A stretch of DNA of 64,000 bases from Gemmobacter caeni (GCF_003054195.1 NZ_QBKP01000004.1:231350-295349), one strand, 5' to 3'; positions 1 to 9,692 are shown, counted from the first letter of the stretch. Program-made: numbers and translations. Notes: a model not told the origin generated them from the sequence alone.

Positions 1-34
1 GTGACCCTGCACCGGGCGAGGGCAGGAGGACAGG

Positions 35-913
35 ATGGAGCAGGGACGCGGAACGCTGGCCGGGATCGGGCTGATGCTGGCGGCAATGGCGGTGCTGCCG
101 TTTCTGGATGTGGTGGCCAAGACACTGGGTCAGCAGGGCATGCCGATCCTGCAAATCGTCTGGGCGCGCATGGCAATGGGCACGCTGATGACCGCGCCCT
201 TCGCCGCGCGGATCGGCGGGATGCGGGGGCTCTGGCCCTCGCGGCCGGGGATGCATGCGCTGCGCACGGCTTTCCTGATCGGGGCGACCTTCTGTTTCTT
301 CTTCGCGCTGAAGTTTCTGCCGATTGCCGATGCGCTGGCCATCTTCTTCGTGCAGCCGCTGGTGGTCACTGCCCTGTCGCCGCTGGTGCTGGGCGAAAGG
401 GTCGGGCCGCGCCGCTGGGCTGCGGTCGCCGTGGGTTTCATCGGTACGCTGGTCATCATCCGTCCCGGCTTTCAGGCGGTCAATCCGGGCATGTTGCTGG
501 CACTTGCCGCAGGGACGAGCCTTGCGCTTTACATGCTGATCACCCGGCGCATGGCGGGGCGCGATCACGCGATGGTCACCACCTTCCAGACCAGCCTGAT
601 CGGCGCCATTGCCGTCAGCCTTGCGGTGATCCCGGTCTGGCAGGCGCCCACGCCTGCGCAATGGACGCTGTTCCTCGCCCTCGGCTTCGTGGCGACCTTC
701 GGCCATTACCTGATCGTCATGGCCTATGACCGGGCTGAGGCGAGCCTGCTGGCCCCCTTGGCCTATACCGAGATGATCATGGCCGTTGCCGTGGGCTGGT
801 GGTTCTTCGGCGATTTCCCGGATCTGTGGACCTTCGTGGGCGTCGGCATCCTGATGGCCTGCGCCCTTTACATCTCGGCCCGCGAGCGTGCCGTGACTAA
901 ACCTGCGGAATAA
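35..913 (+). CDS. EamA/DMT-family exporter
   Basis: A 292-residue, strongly hydrophobic protein with about ten predicted membrane segments in two five-helix halves, the layout of the EamA drug/metabolite transporter superfamily. The second half carries the typical conserved pattern (a GERV glycine-acid loop near residue 112 and an RPG motif near 147). It should be an inner-membrane exporter of a small metabolite; the substrate cannot be told from sequence. The start is ATG at 35, with GGAGGA about five bases upstream. It is the first of four EamA proteins in this window, and nothing recognisable precedes it within the available 34 bases. Confidence 0.9.
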   Translation: MEQGRGTLAGIGLMLAAMAVLPFLDVVAKTLGQQGMPILQIVWARMAMGTLMTAPFAARIGGMRGLWPSRPGMHALRTAFLIGATFCFFFALKFLPIADALAIFFVQPLVVTALSPLVLGERVGPRRWAAVAVGFIGTLVIIRPGFQAVNPGMLLALAAGTSLALYMLITRRMAGRDHAMVTTFQTSLIGAIAVSLAVIPVWQAPTPAQWTLFLALGFVATFGHYLIVMAYDRAEASLLAPLAYTEMIMAVAVGWWFFGDFPDLWTFVGVGILMACALYISARERAVTKPAE

Positions 914-996
914 AGACCGGATTTCAACCCCTTGCCGACTTGCCCTGCGGGCTTTGCCTGCCCAGCCTCTGCCCGCAACAGGCAAGGGAAACAGAA

Positions 997-1959
997 ATGC
1001 GCGCAGCGATATGTCGGGACTATGGCGGCCCCGGAGTGGTGAGGATTGAGGATCGGCCCGTGCCGGTGCCCGGACCGGGGCAGGTGCTGATCCGTGTTCT
1101 GGCGACGACCGTCAGCGCCGGGGATGCGCGCATCCGCGCGATGCGGATGCCACCGGGGATGGGGGTGCTGGGCCGGGTGCTGTTCGGCCTGCGCCGCCCG
1201 CGTCAGCCGGTGCTGGGGGCCGAGTTCTGCGGCAGGGTCGAGGCGCTGGGGCCGGGCGCCACGGGCTTTGCGCCAGGCGATCTGGTGGTCGGCATGGCGC
1301 GTGGCGGTGTTCATGCCGATTATGCCGTGCTGCCGGCCAACGGCCCGCTGATCCGCAAACCCGGGGCACTGAGCCTGCATGAGGCCGCTGCGATGGCCTT
1401 CGGGGGCACCACGGCGCTGACGTTTCTGCGGGGTGTGACGCGGCTGCGGGCGGGGGAGCGGCTGCTGGTGATTGGTGGCGCCGGGGCTGTCGGCACAGCG
1501 GCCGTGCAGATCGGTCGCGCGCTGGGGGCCGGGGTCGCGGCCCTGACCCGGCCCGGAAATACCGCGCTGCTGGCCGGGCTGGGGGCCGAGCCGCTGCCGT
1601 TTCACCCGGCCGCCCTGATGCACGAGGCACGGCGCTGGGATGTGGTACTGGATACGATGGACCTGCCGCGCCCCACTGCCCGCGCGTTGCTGGAACCAGA
1701 CGGGCGGCTGCTGATGGTGGCAGCCGGGCTGGGCGGCATGCTGGCGCCGGTGGGCAATGCGCTGCGGCGACAAAAGCTGCATGTCGGGATGGCCGGTGAA
1801 ACCCGCGCCGATCTGGAAGCCCTGGCCGATCTTGTTGCGCGCGGGCACTTCCGCCCCGTCATCGACTGCGTTCTGCCGTTCGAACGTATCGCCGAGGCAC
1901 ACGCGATTGCGGACAGCGGCGCGAAACGCGGCAGCTTGGTGCTGGATCTGACCATCTGA
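997..1959 (+). CDS. Zinc-type MDR alcohol dehydrogenase/quinone oxidoreductase-like protein
   Basis: A 320-residue medium-chain dehydrogenase/reductase. The N-terminal GroES-like domain starts MRAAICRDYGGP and contains GAEFCGRVEALGPGA. The C-terminal Rossmann domain has the nucleotide-binding motif GGAGAVGTAAVQIG near residue 170, which suits NAD(P)H. The structural-zinc cysteine cluster of classical alcohol dehydrogenases is not visible, so a zinc-independent quinone-reductase-like enzyme is more likely. ATG at 997 is chosen over an earlier in-frame ATG at 940 because AAGGGAAA precedes it and the N-terminus then aligns with the family. It is a cytosolic reductase of unknown substrate. Confidence 0.85.
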   Translation: MRAAICRDYGGPGVVRIEDRPVPVPGPGQVLIRVLATTVSAGDARIRAMRMPPGMGVLGRVLFGLRRPRQPVLGAEFCGRVEALGPGATGFAPGDLVVGMARGGVHADYAVLPANGPLIRKPGALSLHEAAAMAFGGTTALTFLRGVTRLRAGERLLVIGGAGAVGTAAVQIGRALGAGVAALTRPGNTALLAGLGAEPLPFHPAALMHEARRWDVVLDTMDLPRPTARALLEPDGRLLMVAAGLGGMLAPVGNALRRQKLHVGMAGETRADLEALADLVARGHFRPVIDCVLPFERIAEAHAIADSGAKRGSLVLDLTI

Positions 1960-2109
1960 GCAGGGTGGTTGCCGGAAGGTCACGCTGCGGTTTTCCTCGC
2001 CCGGCCCCCTTTTCCCGTGCGCCGGGAAGGTTATCTTGCGCCGGGAAGGGACGGCCCTTCCAGGGAACTACATCGCGGGACGGCCCGCCCGAAAGGAAAG
2101 GGCCGCAAG

Positions 2110-2538
2110 ATGCGCAGCTTCCGTGACCGTTTGCGCCATGCGCTGAGTTTCGAAATCCTCGGGCTTCTGATCGTCACGCCACTGGCGATCCTGCTGCTGG
2201 ACATGCCCGCCGCGCATGTGGGCGTGGTGACGGTGGGCAGCGCCACGCTGGCCGTGATCTGGACCTGGGCTTACAACTGGGGGTTCGACCTGATCCTGCA
2301 CCACCGGCGCGGCGATACCCGCAAGGGGCCGGGTCTGCGCATCCTGCATGCGGTGCTGTTCGAACTGGGGCTGCTGGCGGTGCTGGCGCCCTTCATCGCC
2401 TGGTGGCTGGGCGTAAGCCTGACCGAGGCGCTGCTGCTCGATCTGGGCTTCGCTTTGTTCTACATGGTCTACGCTTGGGCGTTTAACTGGGGCTATGACC
2501 GGCTGTTCCCGCTGCCGGAATGGGCCGAGGGGCGCTGA
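2110..2538 (+). CDS. PACE-family efflux protein (AceI-like, two BTP domains)
   Basis: A 142-residue membrane protein with four predicted helices built from two tandem two-helix repeats. Each repeat begins with a conserved FE(I/L)xGLL helix and ends with a (T/Y)AWA(Y/F)NWG(F/Y)D motif (near residues 55 and 127), the signature of bacterial transmembrane pair domains found in AceI/PACE chlorhexidine efflux proteins. A role in proton-coupled export of cationic biocides or a natural amine is known for the family; the native substrate here is unknown. ATG at 2110 follows AAAGGAAAG and fits the family length of about 140-150 residues. Upstream in-frame sequence (from 1969) is not hydrophobic and is left out. 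Confidence 0.85.
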   Translation: MRSFRDRLRHALSFEILGLLIVTPLAILLLDMPAAHVGVVTVGSATLAVIWTWAYNWGFDLILHHRRGDTRKGPGLRILHAVLFELGLLAVLAPFIAWWLGVSLTEALLLDLGFALFYMVYAWAFNWGYDRLFPLPEWAEGR

Positions 2539-2542
2539 CCCC

Positions 2543-4483
2543 TCAGCCCTTCAGCTCGGCGATCAGGCGGATCGGGCCGGGGCTGCCGCGCAGGCGGGCG
2601 CGATAGACAGTCAGCGATTCCGCGACCCGCATCACATAGGCGCGGGTCTCGGTGAAGGGGATCATCTCCACCCAGTCCACCACATCCACCGCATCGCTGC
2701 GCGGGTCGCCAAATTCGGTGATCCAGCGGCGCGGACGCCCCGGCCCGGCATTGTAGCCCGAGGCGACCAGCGCGATGGATGGCCCGAATTCCTCGACCAG
2801 CTTTGCCAGATAGGCCGATCCCAGCGTGGCATTATAGGCCGGGTCGGAGGTCAGCCGCGCCAGTTCGTAGGGCTGCCCGATCTCGGCTGCCGTGCGTCTG
2901 GCGGTTTCCGGCATCAGCTGCATCAGCCCGCGCGCGCCCACCGGGCTTTGCGCCGCCGGGTCAAACTCGCTTTCCCGCCGCGCGATGGCCAGCGCGAAGG
3001 CGCGTGATACCGCCAGCCCTTCGGCCGGAACCAGATCAGGTACGGGGAAATAGGCGGCAGGCAGGATCACACCCCGCTCTGCCGCCTGTTTGGCGATCAG
3101 CACGGCAACATGCGGTTCGTGGATGGTCAGCGCCAGATTGGCGAGGCTGGCGGTATCCTGCGGGCCCAGACCTTCGGCCAGATGCAGGATGAACCGCTTA
3201 CCCAGCGTCCGGTCGCCTGCGTTGAACAGCAGAAGCGCGGCTTCCAGCACGCTGGAGCGGGCAAAGGTCCGGTTGCGCCAGTCGGGTGCTTGCAGGGGCG
3301 CCAGAAGCGCCGGGTCGAGTGGCTGGCCGATGCGTTCGGCGGCAAGCTGCCCGTAATAGGCGGTCTGCATCGTGGCCGCACGGGAATAGGCGGTTTTCGA
3401 GGCGGGATCGCCCAAAGCCTCCAGCGCGCGGCCCTGCCAGTAAAGCGCGCGTGAGACCGAGATGGGTGTGGCGACATTCTGTTCCAGATGTCGGAAATGC
3501 CCCAGGGCGGTCTGTGCATCCCCCAGCCTGCGCAGGGCGATGAAACCCGCGAGGAACTCCAGATCCGCATAATCGCCGCCCGAGGTAAGATAATGCCGGG
3601 CCGCGATGCGATAGGCCGATTTCGCATCGCCATCGCGCAGAAGCTTCCGTGCGAGTTGGGCGCGGCGCTTGCCCCAGGCCTCGGGGCGGCCCAGCGTCTC
3701 GGCCTTGGCGGATGCGTCGAGCATCAGCGCCGTCGCCTCGGGCCAGAGATCGCGCGCGATGCGCCAGTCCATGCGGGCATGGGCGATCAGCGGATGGGCC
3801 GCCATGGCCGGGGGCAGGGCCGCCAGCCGGGCATCGACGCCAGTGTCGCGCGCCATCAGGGCCAGCCGCGCCTCGGCCAGCGCGCGCCAGTCCGGCGAAA
3901 GGCGCGGCAACAGCCGCTTTGCCTCGGCGGCGCGGCCGTCCCACAGCAGGCGTTCCAGCCGTTGCGCGTTCAAAGTCGTCAGACCGGGGTAAAGACCCAG
4001 CAGCGCCGCCTCGTCCTCGGGCGTCAGCGGCAGGTCGGTCCAGGCACGGCGGGCCTCGGCCTCAGCCTCGGGTGCGCGGCCGCTGGCGCGCAACGCGCTG
4101 ATGACGGCCAGACTGCCGGTGCCGGTTTCGGGCAGGTGGCTGCCGAACCAGGCCAGAACACGGTCGGGCGTGGTGGACCGCGCCACTGCCTCTTCTCCTT
4201 TTTCGCGCAGATAGGGCAGGCCGGGCCAGTCTGGGCGACGGGCGAGAAAGTCCTCATATTCCGTCAGCGTGCCATCCCCGGAGCGCAACCGCTGCCATTC
4301 GATGATGTCGCGACCCACGGGGGATGTACTGGCAGCCAGCCGCATGGCCTCGGGCCAGTTGCGGCGCCCGGCTTCGTTCAGCGCCAGACGCAGGGCGCCG
4401 GGCGTGTCGGTTTGCGCCACGGCGGGGGGCGTGGCGACGGGCAGGGCAAGGGCGAGGCTGGCGGCAAGGAGAAGGCGCTTCAT
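2543..4483 (-). CDS. slt: Soluble lytic murein transglycosylase (Slt70-type)
   Basis: A 646-residue periplasmic protein with an N-terminal signal peptide ([15 protein letters not shown]... ending near VAQT), a long alpha-helical U-shaped superhelical domain, and a C-terminal SLT catalytic domain. The catalytic glutamate lies in ARRESEFDP (about residue 504), followed by GLMQLMP and the ASGYNAGPG motif. It cleaves the MurNAc-GlcNAc bond of peptidoglycan to form 1,6-anhydro ends. ATG at 4483 is preferred to ATG at 4501 because it starts a clean signal peptide. It is divergent from dapA; this slt-dapA arrangement is common in related genomes as far as I recall. Confidence 0.93.
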   Translation of the reverse strand: MKRLLLAASLALALPVATPPAVAQTDTPGALRLALNEAGRRNWPEAMRLAASTSPVGRDIIEWQRLRSGDGTLTEYEDFLARRPDWPGLPYLREKGEEAVARSTTPDRVLAWFGSHLPETGTGSLAVISALRASGRAPEAEAEARRAWTDLPLTPEDEAALLGLYPGLTTLNAQRLERLLWDGRAAEAKRLLPRLSPDWRALAEARLALMARDTGVDARLAALPPAMAAHPLIAHARMDWRIARDLWPEATALMLDASAKAETLGRPEAWGKRRAQLARKLLRDGDAKSAYRIAARHYLTSGGDYADLEFLAGFIALRRLGDAQTALGHFRHLEQNVATPISVSRALYWQGRALEALGDPASKTAYSRAATMQTAYYGQLAAERIGQPLDPALLAPLQAPDWRNRTFARSSVLEAALLLFNAGDRTLGKRFILHLAEGLGPQDTASLANLALTIHEPHVAVLIAKQAAERGVILPAAYFPVPDLVPAEGLAVSRAFALAIARRESEFDPAAQSPVGARGLMQLMPETARRTAAEIGQPYELARLTSDPAYNATLGSAYLAKLVEEFGPSIALVASGYNAGPGRPRRWITEFGDPRSDAVDVVDWVEMIPFTETRAYVMRVAESLTVYRARLRGSPGPIRLIAELKG

Positions 4484-4563
4484 GCCCCGAACCTGCCGCA
4501 AGCGCGCGGCAGGGGCAATTCACTTCGACGCCAGCGGCGGCGACCGGCGCCCCGGCGCCGCCC

Positions 4564-4584
4564 AAAATTCTTCGCAAGAATTTT
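4564..4584. repeat. Intergenic palindrome, AAGAATTTT type
   Basis: A perfect inverted repeat, AAAATTCTT-CGC-AAGAATTTT (9-bp arms, 3-base loop), in the slt-dapA gap. It closely resembles the palindrome at 9671-9691, which suggests a dispersed family. It is followed by a GC-rich stretch (GCCGCCCGCAGGCGGGCGG) that could itself fold. It lies upstream of both divergent genes, so a terminator role is unlikely. Confidence 0.75.
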
Positions 4585-4697
4585 GCCGCCCGCAGGCGGG
4601 CGGGGCGCTGCGCTTTGCCTTGGCAATTGCCGCAGGGATCGCTAGAGGAAAGGCGTTCAACCGGGCGAGTCTGCCCCAGCTTCAGGAGATGCGTGTC

Positions 4698-5570
4698 ATG
4701 TTCAAAGGGTCCATGCCTGCCCTTGTCACGCCGTTCAAGAACGGCGAGCTGGATGTGGAAACGCTCAAGAAGCTGGTCGAATGGCATATCGCCGAAGGCT
4801 CCAACGCGCTGGTTCCGGTGGGGACCACGGGCGAAAGCCCGACGCTGAGCCACGAGGAACATGGCCGGGTCATCGAGATCGTGGTGGAAACCGTTGCGGG
4901 CCGCATTCCGGTCATCGCCGGGGCAGGGTCGAATGCAACGGCCGAGGGGATCGGCCTGATCCAGCATGCCGAACGCGCGGGCGCCGATGCGGCGCTGGTG
5001 GTGACGCCCTATTACAACAAGCCGACCCAGGCCGGGATGATCGCGCATTTCACCGCGCTGCATGATGCCTCGGCGCTGCCGATCATCATCTACAACATTC
5101 CGGGCCGTTCCGTCGTGGACATGACCCCCGAGACGATGGGCACGCTTGCCAAACTGCCGCGCATCGTCGGCGTGAAGGATGCCACCGGCAAGATTGAGCG
5201 GGTGAGCCAGCAGCGCGCAAGCTGCGGTGCCGATTTCATTCAGCTTTCGGGCGAGGATGCGACGGCACTGGGCTTCAACGCCCATGGCGGCGTGGGCTGC
5301 ATCTCGGTCACGGCGAACGTGGCGCCGCGTCTGTGCGCGGAGTTCCAGGCAGCGACGCTGGCCGGTGATTATGCCAGGGCACTGGAATATCAGGATCGTC
5401 TGATGCCGCTGCATGAGGCGATCTTCATCGAGCCGGGTCTGGTGGGGGCCAAATACGGTCTTTCGCTGCTGGGTCTGTGCAGCGAGGAGGTGCGTCTGCC
5501 GCTGGTCGGGCTCACCGATGGCACCAAGGCGCGCATCCGTGCGGCGATGGAGCACGCGGGGCTGCTGTAA
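4698..5570 (+). CDS. dapA: 4-hydroxy-tetrahydrodipicolinate synthase
   Basis: A 290-residue TIM-barrel enzyme that condenses pyruvate with aspartate semialdehyde, the first committed step of lysine and meso-diaminopimelate synthesis. The Schiff-base lysine is in GVKDATG (K160), the catalytic tyrosine in YNIPGR (Y132), and the GTTGESPTL loop near residue 43 is intact; the length matches the family. ATG at 4698 is preferred: GGAG lies about nine bases upstream, whereas the in-frame ATG at 4689 sits directly against it. Diaminopimelate production fits the neighbouring peptidoglycan enzyme slt. A terminator follows at 5625. Confidence 0.97.
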   Translation: MFKGSMPALVTPFKNGELDVETLKKLVEWHIAEGSNALVPVGTTGESPTLSHEEHGRVIEIVVETVAGRIPVIAGAGSNATAEGIGLIQHAERAGADAALVVTPYYNKPTQAGMIAHFTALHDASALPIIIYNIPGRSVVDMTPETMGTLAKLPRIVGVKDATGKIERVSQQRASCGADFIQLSGEDATALGFNAHGGVGCISVTANVAPRLCAEFQAATLAGDYARALEYQDRLMPLHEAIFIEPGLVGAKYGLSLLGLCSEEVRLPLVGLTDGTKARIRAAMEHAGLL

Positions 5571-5624
5571 GAGGGGCTCTGCCCCCGCGCCTGCGGCGCG
5601 CCCCCGGGATATTTGGACCAGGAT

Positions 5625-5653
5625 AAAGGCCCTGCACCTGCGGGGCCTTTTTG
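5625..5653 (+). terminator. Rho-independent terminator after dapA
   Basis: AAAGGCCC, a ten-base loop (TGCACCTGCG), then GGGCCTTTTT. The stem is followed by a U-run and lies about 55 bases past the dapA stop. Just before it (5573-5618) is a GC-rich patch with GGGGCTCTGCCCC and GCGCC..GGCGC self-complementary pieces that may be another dispersed intergenic repeat. Confidence 0.8.
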
Positions 5654-5669
5654 ACGCGAGGGGACACGG

Positions 5670-6539
5670 ATGACCGACAATCTGCGCGGCAGTCTTTTCA
5701 TGGTGGCGGCCATGCTGGGATTTGCCATTGAGGACATGCTGCTCAAGCGCGTTGCCGGGGCAGGGGTGCCGGTGGGCGAGGTGCTGATGCTGTTCGGTAC
5801 CGGCGGGATGCTGGCTTTTGCCGCCCTGACCGCGCGGGCCGGGCAGGCGCTGTGGCATCCTGCCGTGGTCGCGCCGCGCATGTTGTGGAAGGCGGGCTTC
5901 GAGGTCGGCGGGCGGCTGTTCTATACGCTGGCCATCGCGCTGACGCCACTGTCCAGCGCCAGTGCCATCCTTCAGGCGACGCCGCTGGTGGTGGTGGCCG
6001 GGGCCGCGCTGATCTTTGGCGAGCGGGTGGGCTGGCGCCGCTGGTCGGCCATTCTTGTCGGGCTGGCCGGCGTTCTGCTGATCCTGCGGCCGGGGCTGGA
6101 GGGGTTCAGCGCCGCCTCGCTTCTTGCGGTTGCCGGGCTTCTGGGCTTTGCCGGGCGCGATCTGGCGACGCGGGCGGCGCCGAAGGTGCTGAGCAATCTG
6201 CAACTCGGGATCTACGGCTTTGCCGCCATGGTGCCGACCGGCGCGGGATTGTTGCTGTGGGAGGGCGGCGCGGTGGTTCCGGCCGCGCTGCAATGGGTTG
6301 AACTGGCGGGCGCGGTATGCGTAGGGGTCTTTGCCTACTGGGCGCTGACCGTGGCGATGCGCACGGGCGAGGTAAGTGTGGTGACGCCGTTCCGCTATAC
6401 CCGCCTGCTGTTCGCGCTGGTGCTGGGGATGGTGGTGTTCCACGAGCGTCCCGATGCGGCGACACTGATCGGTTCTGCGATTGTGGTGGCCGCCGGGGTC
6501 TTTACCCTGTTGCGCGGCAGGGCCTCCGCGCGTGGCTGA
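5670..6539 (+). CDS. EamA/DMT-family exporter
   Basis: A 289-residue protein with about ten predicted membrane helices and two EamA repeats; the first repeat ends with [20 protein letters not shown] and RPG near residue 138. A small-molecule exporter of unknown substrate is the reasonable call. The start ATG at 5670 is preceded by GAGGGG at 5657-5662. It lies alone between the dapA terminator and smpB, in the same direction, so it may be read from its own promoter. It is only distantly similar by eye to the other EamA proteins of the window, so it is not a local duplicate. Confidence 0.88.
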   Translation: MTDNLRGSLFMVAAMLGFAIEDMLLKRVAGAGVPVGEVLMLFGTGGMLAFAALTARAGQALWHPAVVAPRMLWKAGFEVGGRLFYTLAIALTPLSSASAILQATPLVVVAGAALIFGERVGWRRWSAILVGLAGVLLILRPGLEGFSAASLLAVAGLLGFAGRDLATRAAPKVLSNLQLGIYGFAAMVPTGAGLLLWEGGAVVPAALQWVELAGAVCVGVFAYWALTVAMRTGEVSVVTPFRYTRLLFALVLGMVVFHERPDAATLIGSAIVVAAGVFTLLRGRASARG

Positions 6540-6601
6540 TCCGGGGTGTGGCCGGGGGTGATCTGGACTTTCATTCCCGGCTCGCCTATCTGATGCCGAC
6601 C

Positions 6602-7072
6602 ATGGCCCAGAAATCCGATCCCAATTCCAAGCTGATTGCCGAAAACCGCCGGGCGCGTTTCGATTACTTCATCGAAAGCGATCTGGAGGCAGGTATCATG
6701 CTGCTGGGGTCCGAGGTGAAATCGCTGCGTCAGGGCGGATCGAACCTTGGCGAAAGCTATGCCTCGGTGGAGGAGGGTGAACTGTGGCTGATCAACAGCT
6801 ATGTCGCCCCGTATCGCGAGGCAAAGACCTGGGGCCATGAGGAACGCCGCAAGCGCAAGCTGCTGGTGTCGCGGCGCGAACTGGCGCGGCTGTGGAATGC
6901 GACCGCGCGCGAGGGTATGACCATCGTGCCGCTCAAATGGTATTTCAACGAACGCGGGCTGGTGAAGGTGAAGCTGGGCATCGCCAAGGGCAAGAAGATG
7001 GCCGACAAGCGCGCCACCGAAGCCAAGCGCGACTGGGACCGTCAGAAGCAGCGCCTGCTGCGGCACGGCTGA
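6602..7072 (+). CDS. smpB: SsrA-binding protein SmpB
   Basis: A 156-residue cytosolic RNA-binding protein that delivers tmRNA to stalled ribosomes in trans-translation. Family motifs are intact: [11 protein letters not shown] near residue 13, [14 protein letters not shown] near 35, [10 protein letters not shown] near 63, KLLVSRRE near 85, and a basic C-terminal tail ([13 protein letters not shown]). ATG at 6602 is chosen; an in-frame ATG at 6593 would add three residues and cannot be excluded. The tmRNA gene itself is not in this window. Confidence 0.96.
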   Translation: MAQKSDPNSKLIAENRRARFDYFIESDLEAGIMLLGSEVKSLRQGGSNLGESYASVEEGELWLINSYVAPYREAKTWGHEERRKRKLLVSRRELARLWNATAREGMTIVPLKWYFNERGLVKVKLGIAKGKKMADKRATEAKRDWDRQKQRLLRHG

Positions 7073-7176
7073 AACTCCCCCTCGATTCCGGTGGCCGCGG
7101 TGATTGGCAAGCGGCGGCGGCAGGTGCAGGCTTGCCGCATCGGGCCGCTGTGGCCCGGCTGTAAGGGAACGAGTTC

Positions 7177-7455
7177 ATGGAACTGATCATCAGTCTGATC
7201 GCGGGGGCGCTGGGCGACAATGGCGCGGGCGCCGTGCTGAAGAACCTCAGCCTTGGTCCGCTGGGCAATTCGATCGTGGGGATACTGGGCGGTGGCCTGG
7301 GCAGCCAGCTTCTCGCCGTGCTGGGGGCGGGCGGCATGGCCGGAGCGGGCGGCACTGATCTGGCCTCGATCATCGGCAGCATCGCTTCAGGCGGTGTCGG
7401 CGGCGGGGTGCTGCTGGCCATTGTCGGGGCGATCCGCAGCGCGATGGCAAAGTAA
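7177..7455 (+). CDS. Small Gly-rich hydrophobic protein of unknown function
   Basis: A 92-residue protein, almost entirely Gly, Ala, Leu and Ile, with GxxGG-type patterns (GILGGGLGSQ near residue 36, GSIASGGVGGGVL near 65) and a short basic end (RSAMAK). Two or three hydrophobic stretches suggest membrane insertion or a self-assembling hydrophobic core. No catalytic motif is visible. ATG at 7177 follows AAGGGA at a normal distance, and the codon bias matches neighbours, so I think it is real. Similar small conserved proteins occur in other alphaproteobacteria as I recall; I do not assign a function. Confidence 0.75.
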   Translation: MELIISLIAGALGDNGAGAVLKNLSLGPLGNSIVGILGGGLGSQLLAVLGAGGMAGAGGTDLASIIGSIASGGVGGGVLLAIVGAIRSAMAK

Positions 7456-7540
7456 GCCCGGCAGCGCCGGGCCGTGGCTTGGCGCTTGCCTCGGAAGGCA
7501 GCAATCGGTAAGCCGGTCCTGATTAGACGAGGAGCCGCGC

Positions 7541-8401
7541 ATGACTTCCGCCTTCCGCGACGACCCGAAAACGCTGGTCTCGACCGACTGGCTGGCCGCG
7601 CATCTGAAAGACCCCGATCTGCGGGTGCTGGATGCGAGCTGGTATATGCCCGACGCCGGGCGCGATGCGAAAGCCGAATATGACGCCGGTCATATCCCCG
7701 GCGCACGTTTCTTCGATATTGACGAGATTTCCGACCAGCGCTCGGCCCTGCCGCATATGGCGCCGCCGGTCGAGAAATTCATCAGCCGCATGCGCGCCAT
7801 GGGCGTGGGTGACGGGCATCAGGTCGTGATCTACGACGGCGCCGGGCTGTTTTCGGCCGCGCGCGTCTGGTGGACCTTCCGCCTGATGGGCAAGACAGAT
7901 GTCGCGGTGCTGGACGGCGGCCTGCCGAAATGGAAGGCCGAGGGACGTGAGATCGAGGACATGCCGCCGGTGCTGCGTGACCGCCATATCACCGTCAGCC
8001 GTCAGGCCGGGCTGGTGAAGGATGTGACGCAGGTGGCCCATGCCAGCAAGCTGGGTGAGGCCGAGATCATCGACGCCCGCTCCGCCCCGCGCTTCCGGGG
8101 CGAGGTGGCCGAGCCGCGGCCTGGTCTGCGCTCGGGGCATATCCCCGGATCGAAGAACCTGCCGTTCGGCGAGCTGTTCAATGCCGACGGCACCATGAAG
8201 AATGACGCCGATCTGCGGGCGGCTTTCACAGCGGCGGGGGTAGATCTGTCCAAACCGGCGATCACCACCTGCGGCTCCGGGGTGACTGCCGCCATCCTCG
8301 CGTTGGGGCTGGAACGGATGGGCCATCGCAACTGGGCGCTCTATGACGGTTCATGGGCCGAATGGGGCATGTACGACGACCTGCGGGTCGCCAAAGGCTG
8401 A
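7541..8401 (+). CDS. sseA: 3-mercaptopyruvate/thiosulfate sulfurtransferase
   Basis: A 286-residue protein with two rhodanese domains: an inactive N-terminal domain (residues about 12-130) and a catalytic C-terminal domain (about 160-280). The active-site loop is CGSGVTAA with Cys244 as the persulfide carrier; the CGSG(V/I)TA type favours mercaptopyruvate as sulfur donor over thiosulfate. It transfers sulfane sulfur to thiols or cyanide in the cytoplasm. It precedes an aminotransferase by 48 bases, which could supply 3-mercaptopyruvate by transaminating cysteine; that link is inference. GAGGAG lies upstream of ATG 7541. Confidence 0.93.
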   Translation: MTSAFRDDPKTLVSTDWLAAHLKDPDLRVLDASWYMPDAGRDAKAEYDAGHIPGARFFDIDEISDQRSALPHMAPPVEKFISRMRAMGVGDGHQVVIYDGAGLFSAARVWWTFRLMGKTDVAVLDGGLPKWKAEGREIEDMPPVLRDRHITVSRQAGLVKDVTQVAHASKLGEAEIIDARSAPRFRGEVAEPRPGLRSGHIPGSKNLPFGELFNADGTMKNDADLRAAFTAAGVDLSKPAITTCGSGVTAAILALGLERMGHRNWALYDGSWAEWGMYDDLRVAKG

Positions 8402-8449
8402 GCCCTGCCCGGTTTCCACGGGGCTCTACTTCTCTGGAAGGTGAACGGG

Positions 8450-9631
8450 ATGTTTGACGCATTGAAGGCGCAGCCGCAGGACAAGATCCTGCAACTGATC
8501 GCCATGTTCCGCGAAGACACGCGGGCGGACAAGATCGACCTTGGCGTCGGGGTCTACAAAGACCCGACCGGGCTGACCCCGGTGATGCGGGCGGTCAAGG
8601 CCGCCGAGAAGAAGCTCTGGGAAGCCGAGACCACAAAGACCTATACCGCGCTGGCTGGTGAGCCCGCCTATAACATGGCGATGCGCCGCATGATCCTTGA
8701 TGGCGCGGTGGCGGAGGATCGTCTGGCTTCGGTCGCGACGCCCGGCGGGACGGGGGCCATCCGGCAGGCGCTGGAACTGGTGAAGCTGGCCGATCCGAAT
8801 GCGACGGTCTGGCTGTCGGCGCCGACCTGGCCGAACCATCCGTCGATCATCAAATATCTCGGCATTCCGATGGCCGAATACCGCTATTTCGACGCGGCCA
8901 GCGGCGGTGTCGATTTCGCAGGGATGATGGAGGATCTGGGCCGGGTGAAGCCGGGTGATGTGGTGCTGCTGCATGGCTGCTGCCACAACCCGACCGGCGC
9001 CAACCTGAGCGCCGATCAATGGGCCGAGGCGGTTGAACTGCTGGCCGGGCGCGGTGCGCTGCCGCTGGTCGATCTGGCCTATCAGGGCTTTGGCGACGGG
9101 CTGGAGGCCGATGCGTCTGCGACGCGGCTGGTGGCCGAAAGCTTCCCCGAGGTGCTGATCGCTGCTTCGTGCAGCAAGAATTTCGGGATCTACCGCGAAC
9201 GCACCGGCATCCTGATCGCCGTGTCGAAGGATGCGGAGGCCACGAAAATCACGCAGGGCAATCTCGCCTTCCTGAACCGCCAGAACTACAGCTTCCCGCC
9301 GGATCATGGCGCGCGGGTGGTGACGGTGATCCTTGAGGATGCCGCGCTGACCGCCGACTGGAAGGCCGAGCTGGAGGAGGTGCGACTGAACATGCTGGGC
9401 CTGCGCGAGCAACTGGCGGAAGAACTGCGCAAGGCGACCAATTCCGACCGTTTCGATTTCGTGGCGCGCCATCGCGGCATGTTCTCGCGGCTGGGGCTGA
9501 CCGAGGCGCAGGTGAACCGGCTGCGTGAGGAGCATGGCATCTACATGGTGGGCGACTCGCGCATCAACATCGCAGGGCTGAACGCGAAAACCGTGCCGGT
9601 GCTGGCGCGGGCCGTGGCTTCGGTCCTGTGA
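8450..9631 (+). CDS. Aromatic/aspartate amino acid aminotransferase
   Basis: A 393-residue PLP-dependent class I aminotransferase of the AspC/TyrB subgroup. The N-terminus reads KIDLGVGVYKDPTG, HGCCHNPTG lies near residue 185, and the PLP lysine is in SCSKNFGIYRERTG (K243), followed by the substrate-binding arginine region near VGDSRINIAG. It should exchange amino groups between aromatic or acidic amino acids and 2-oxoglutarate. ATG at 8450 has AAGG eight bases upstream; a GTG at 8441 is an alternative adding three residues. It may be co-transcribed with sseA. A terminator follows at 9693. Confidence 0.92.
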   Translation: MFDALKAQPQDKILQLIAMFREDTRADKIDLGVGVYKDPTGLTPVMRAVKAAEKKLWEAETTKTYTALAGEPAYNMAMRRMILDGAVAEDRLASVATPGGTGAIRQALELVKLADPNATVWLSAPTWPNHPSIIKYLGIPMAEYRYFDAASGGVDFAGMMEDLGRVKPGDVVLLHGCCHNPTGANLSADQWAEAVELLAGRGALPLVDLAYQGFGDGLEADASATRLVAESFPEVLIAASCSKNFGIYRERTGILIAVSKDAEATKITQGNLAFLNRQNYSFPPDHGARVVTVILEDAALTADWKAELEEVRLNMLGLREQLAEELRKATNSDRFDFVARHRGMFSRLGLTEAQVNRLREEHGIYMVGDSRINIAGLNAKTVPVLARAVASVL

Positions 9632-9644
9632 CGGCGGGGGTGAC

Positions 9645-9691
9645 GCAAAAGTTTTCCTGAAAACTTTTGCAAATTTCTTTGCAAGAAATTT
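9645..9691. repeat. Two adjacent palindromes after the aminotransferase gene
   Basis: First, GCAAAAGTTTTC-CT-GAAAACTTTTGC (12-bp arms, 9645-9670). Second, AAATTTCTT-TGC-AAGAAATTT (9-bp arms, 9671-9691), almost the same as the palindrome at 4564-4584. Together with the terminator at 9693 they form three hairpins in a row between two convergent genes. They are AT-rich in a GC-rich genome, which makes them stand out. Confidence 0.8.
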
Positions 9692-9692
9692 G

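Noticed and set aside
4269-4697. Possible long N-terminal extension of dapA
   Set aside because: It would overlap slt and the palindrome; DapA proteins begin at the chosen ATG, which has a ribosome site.
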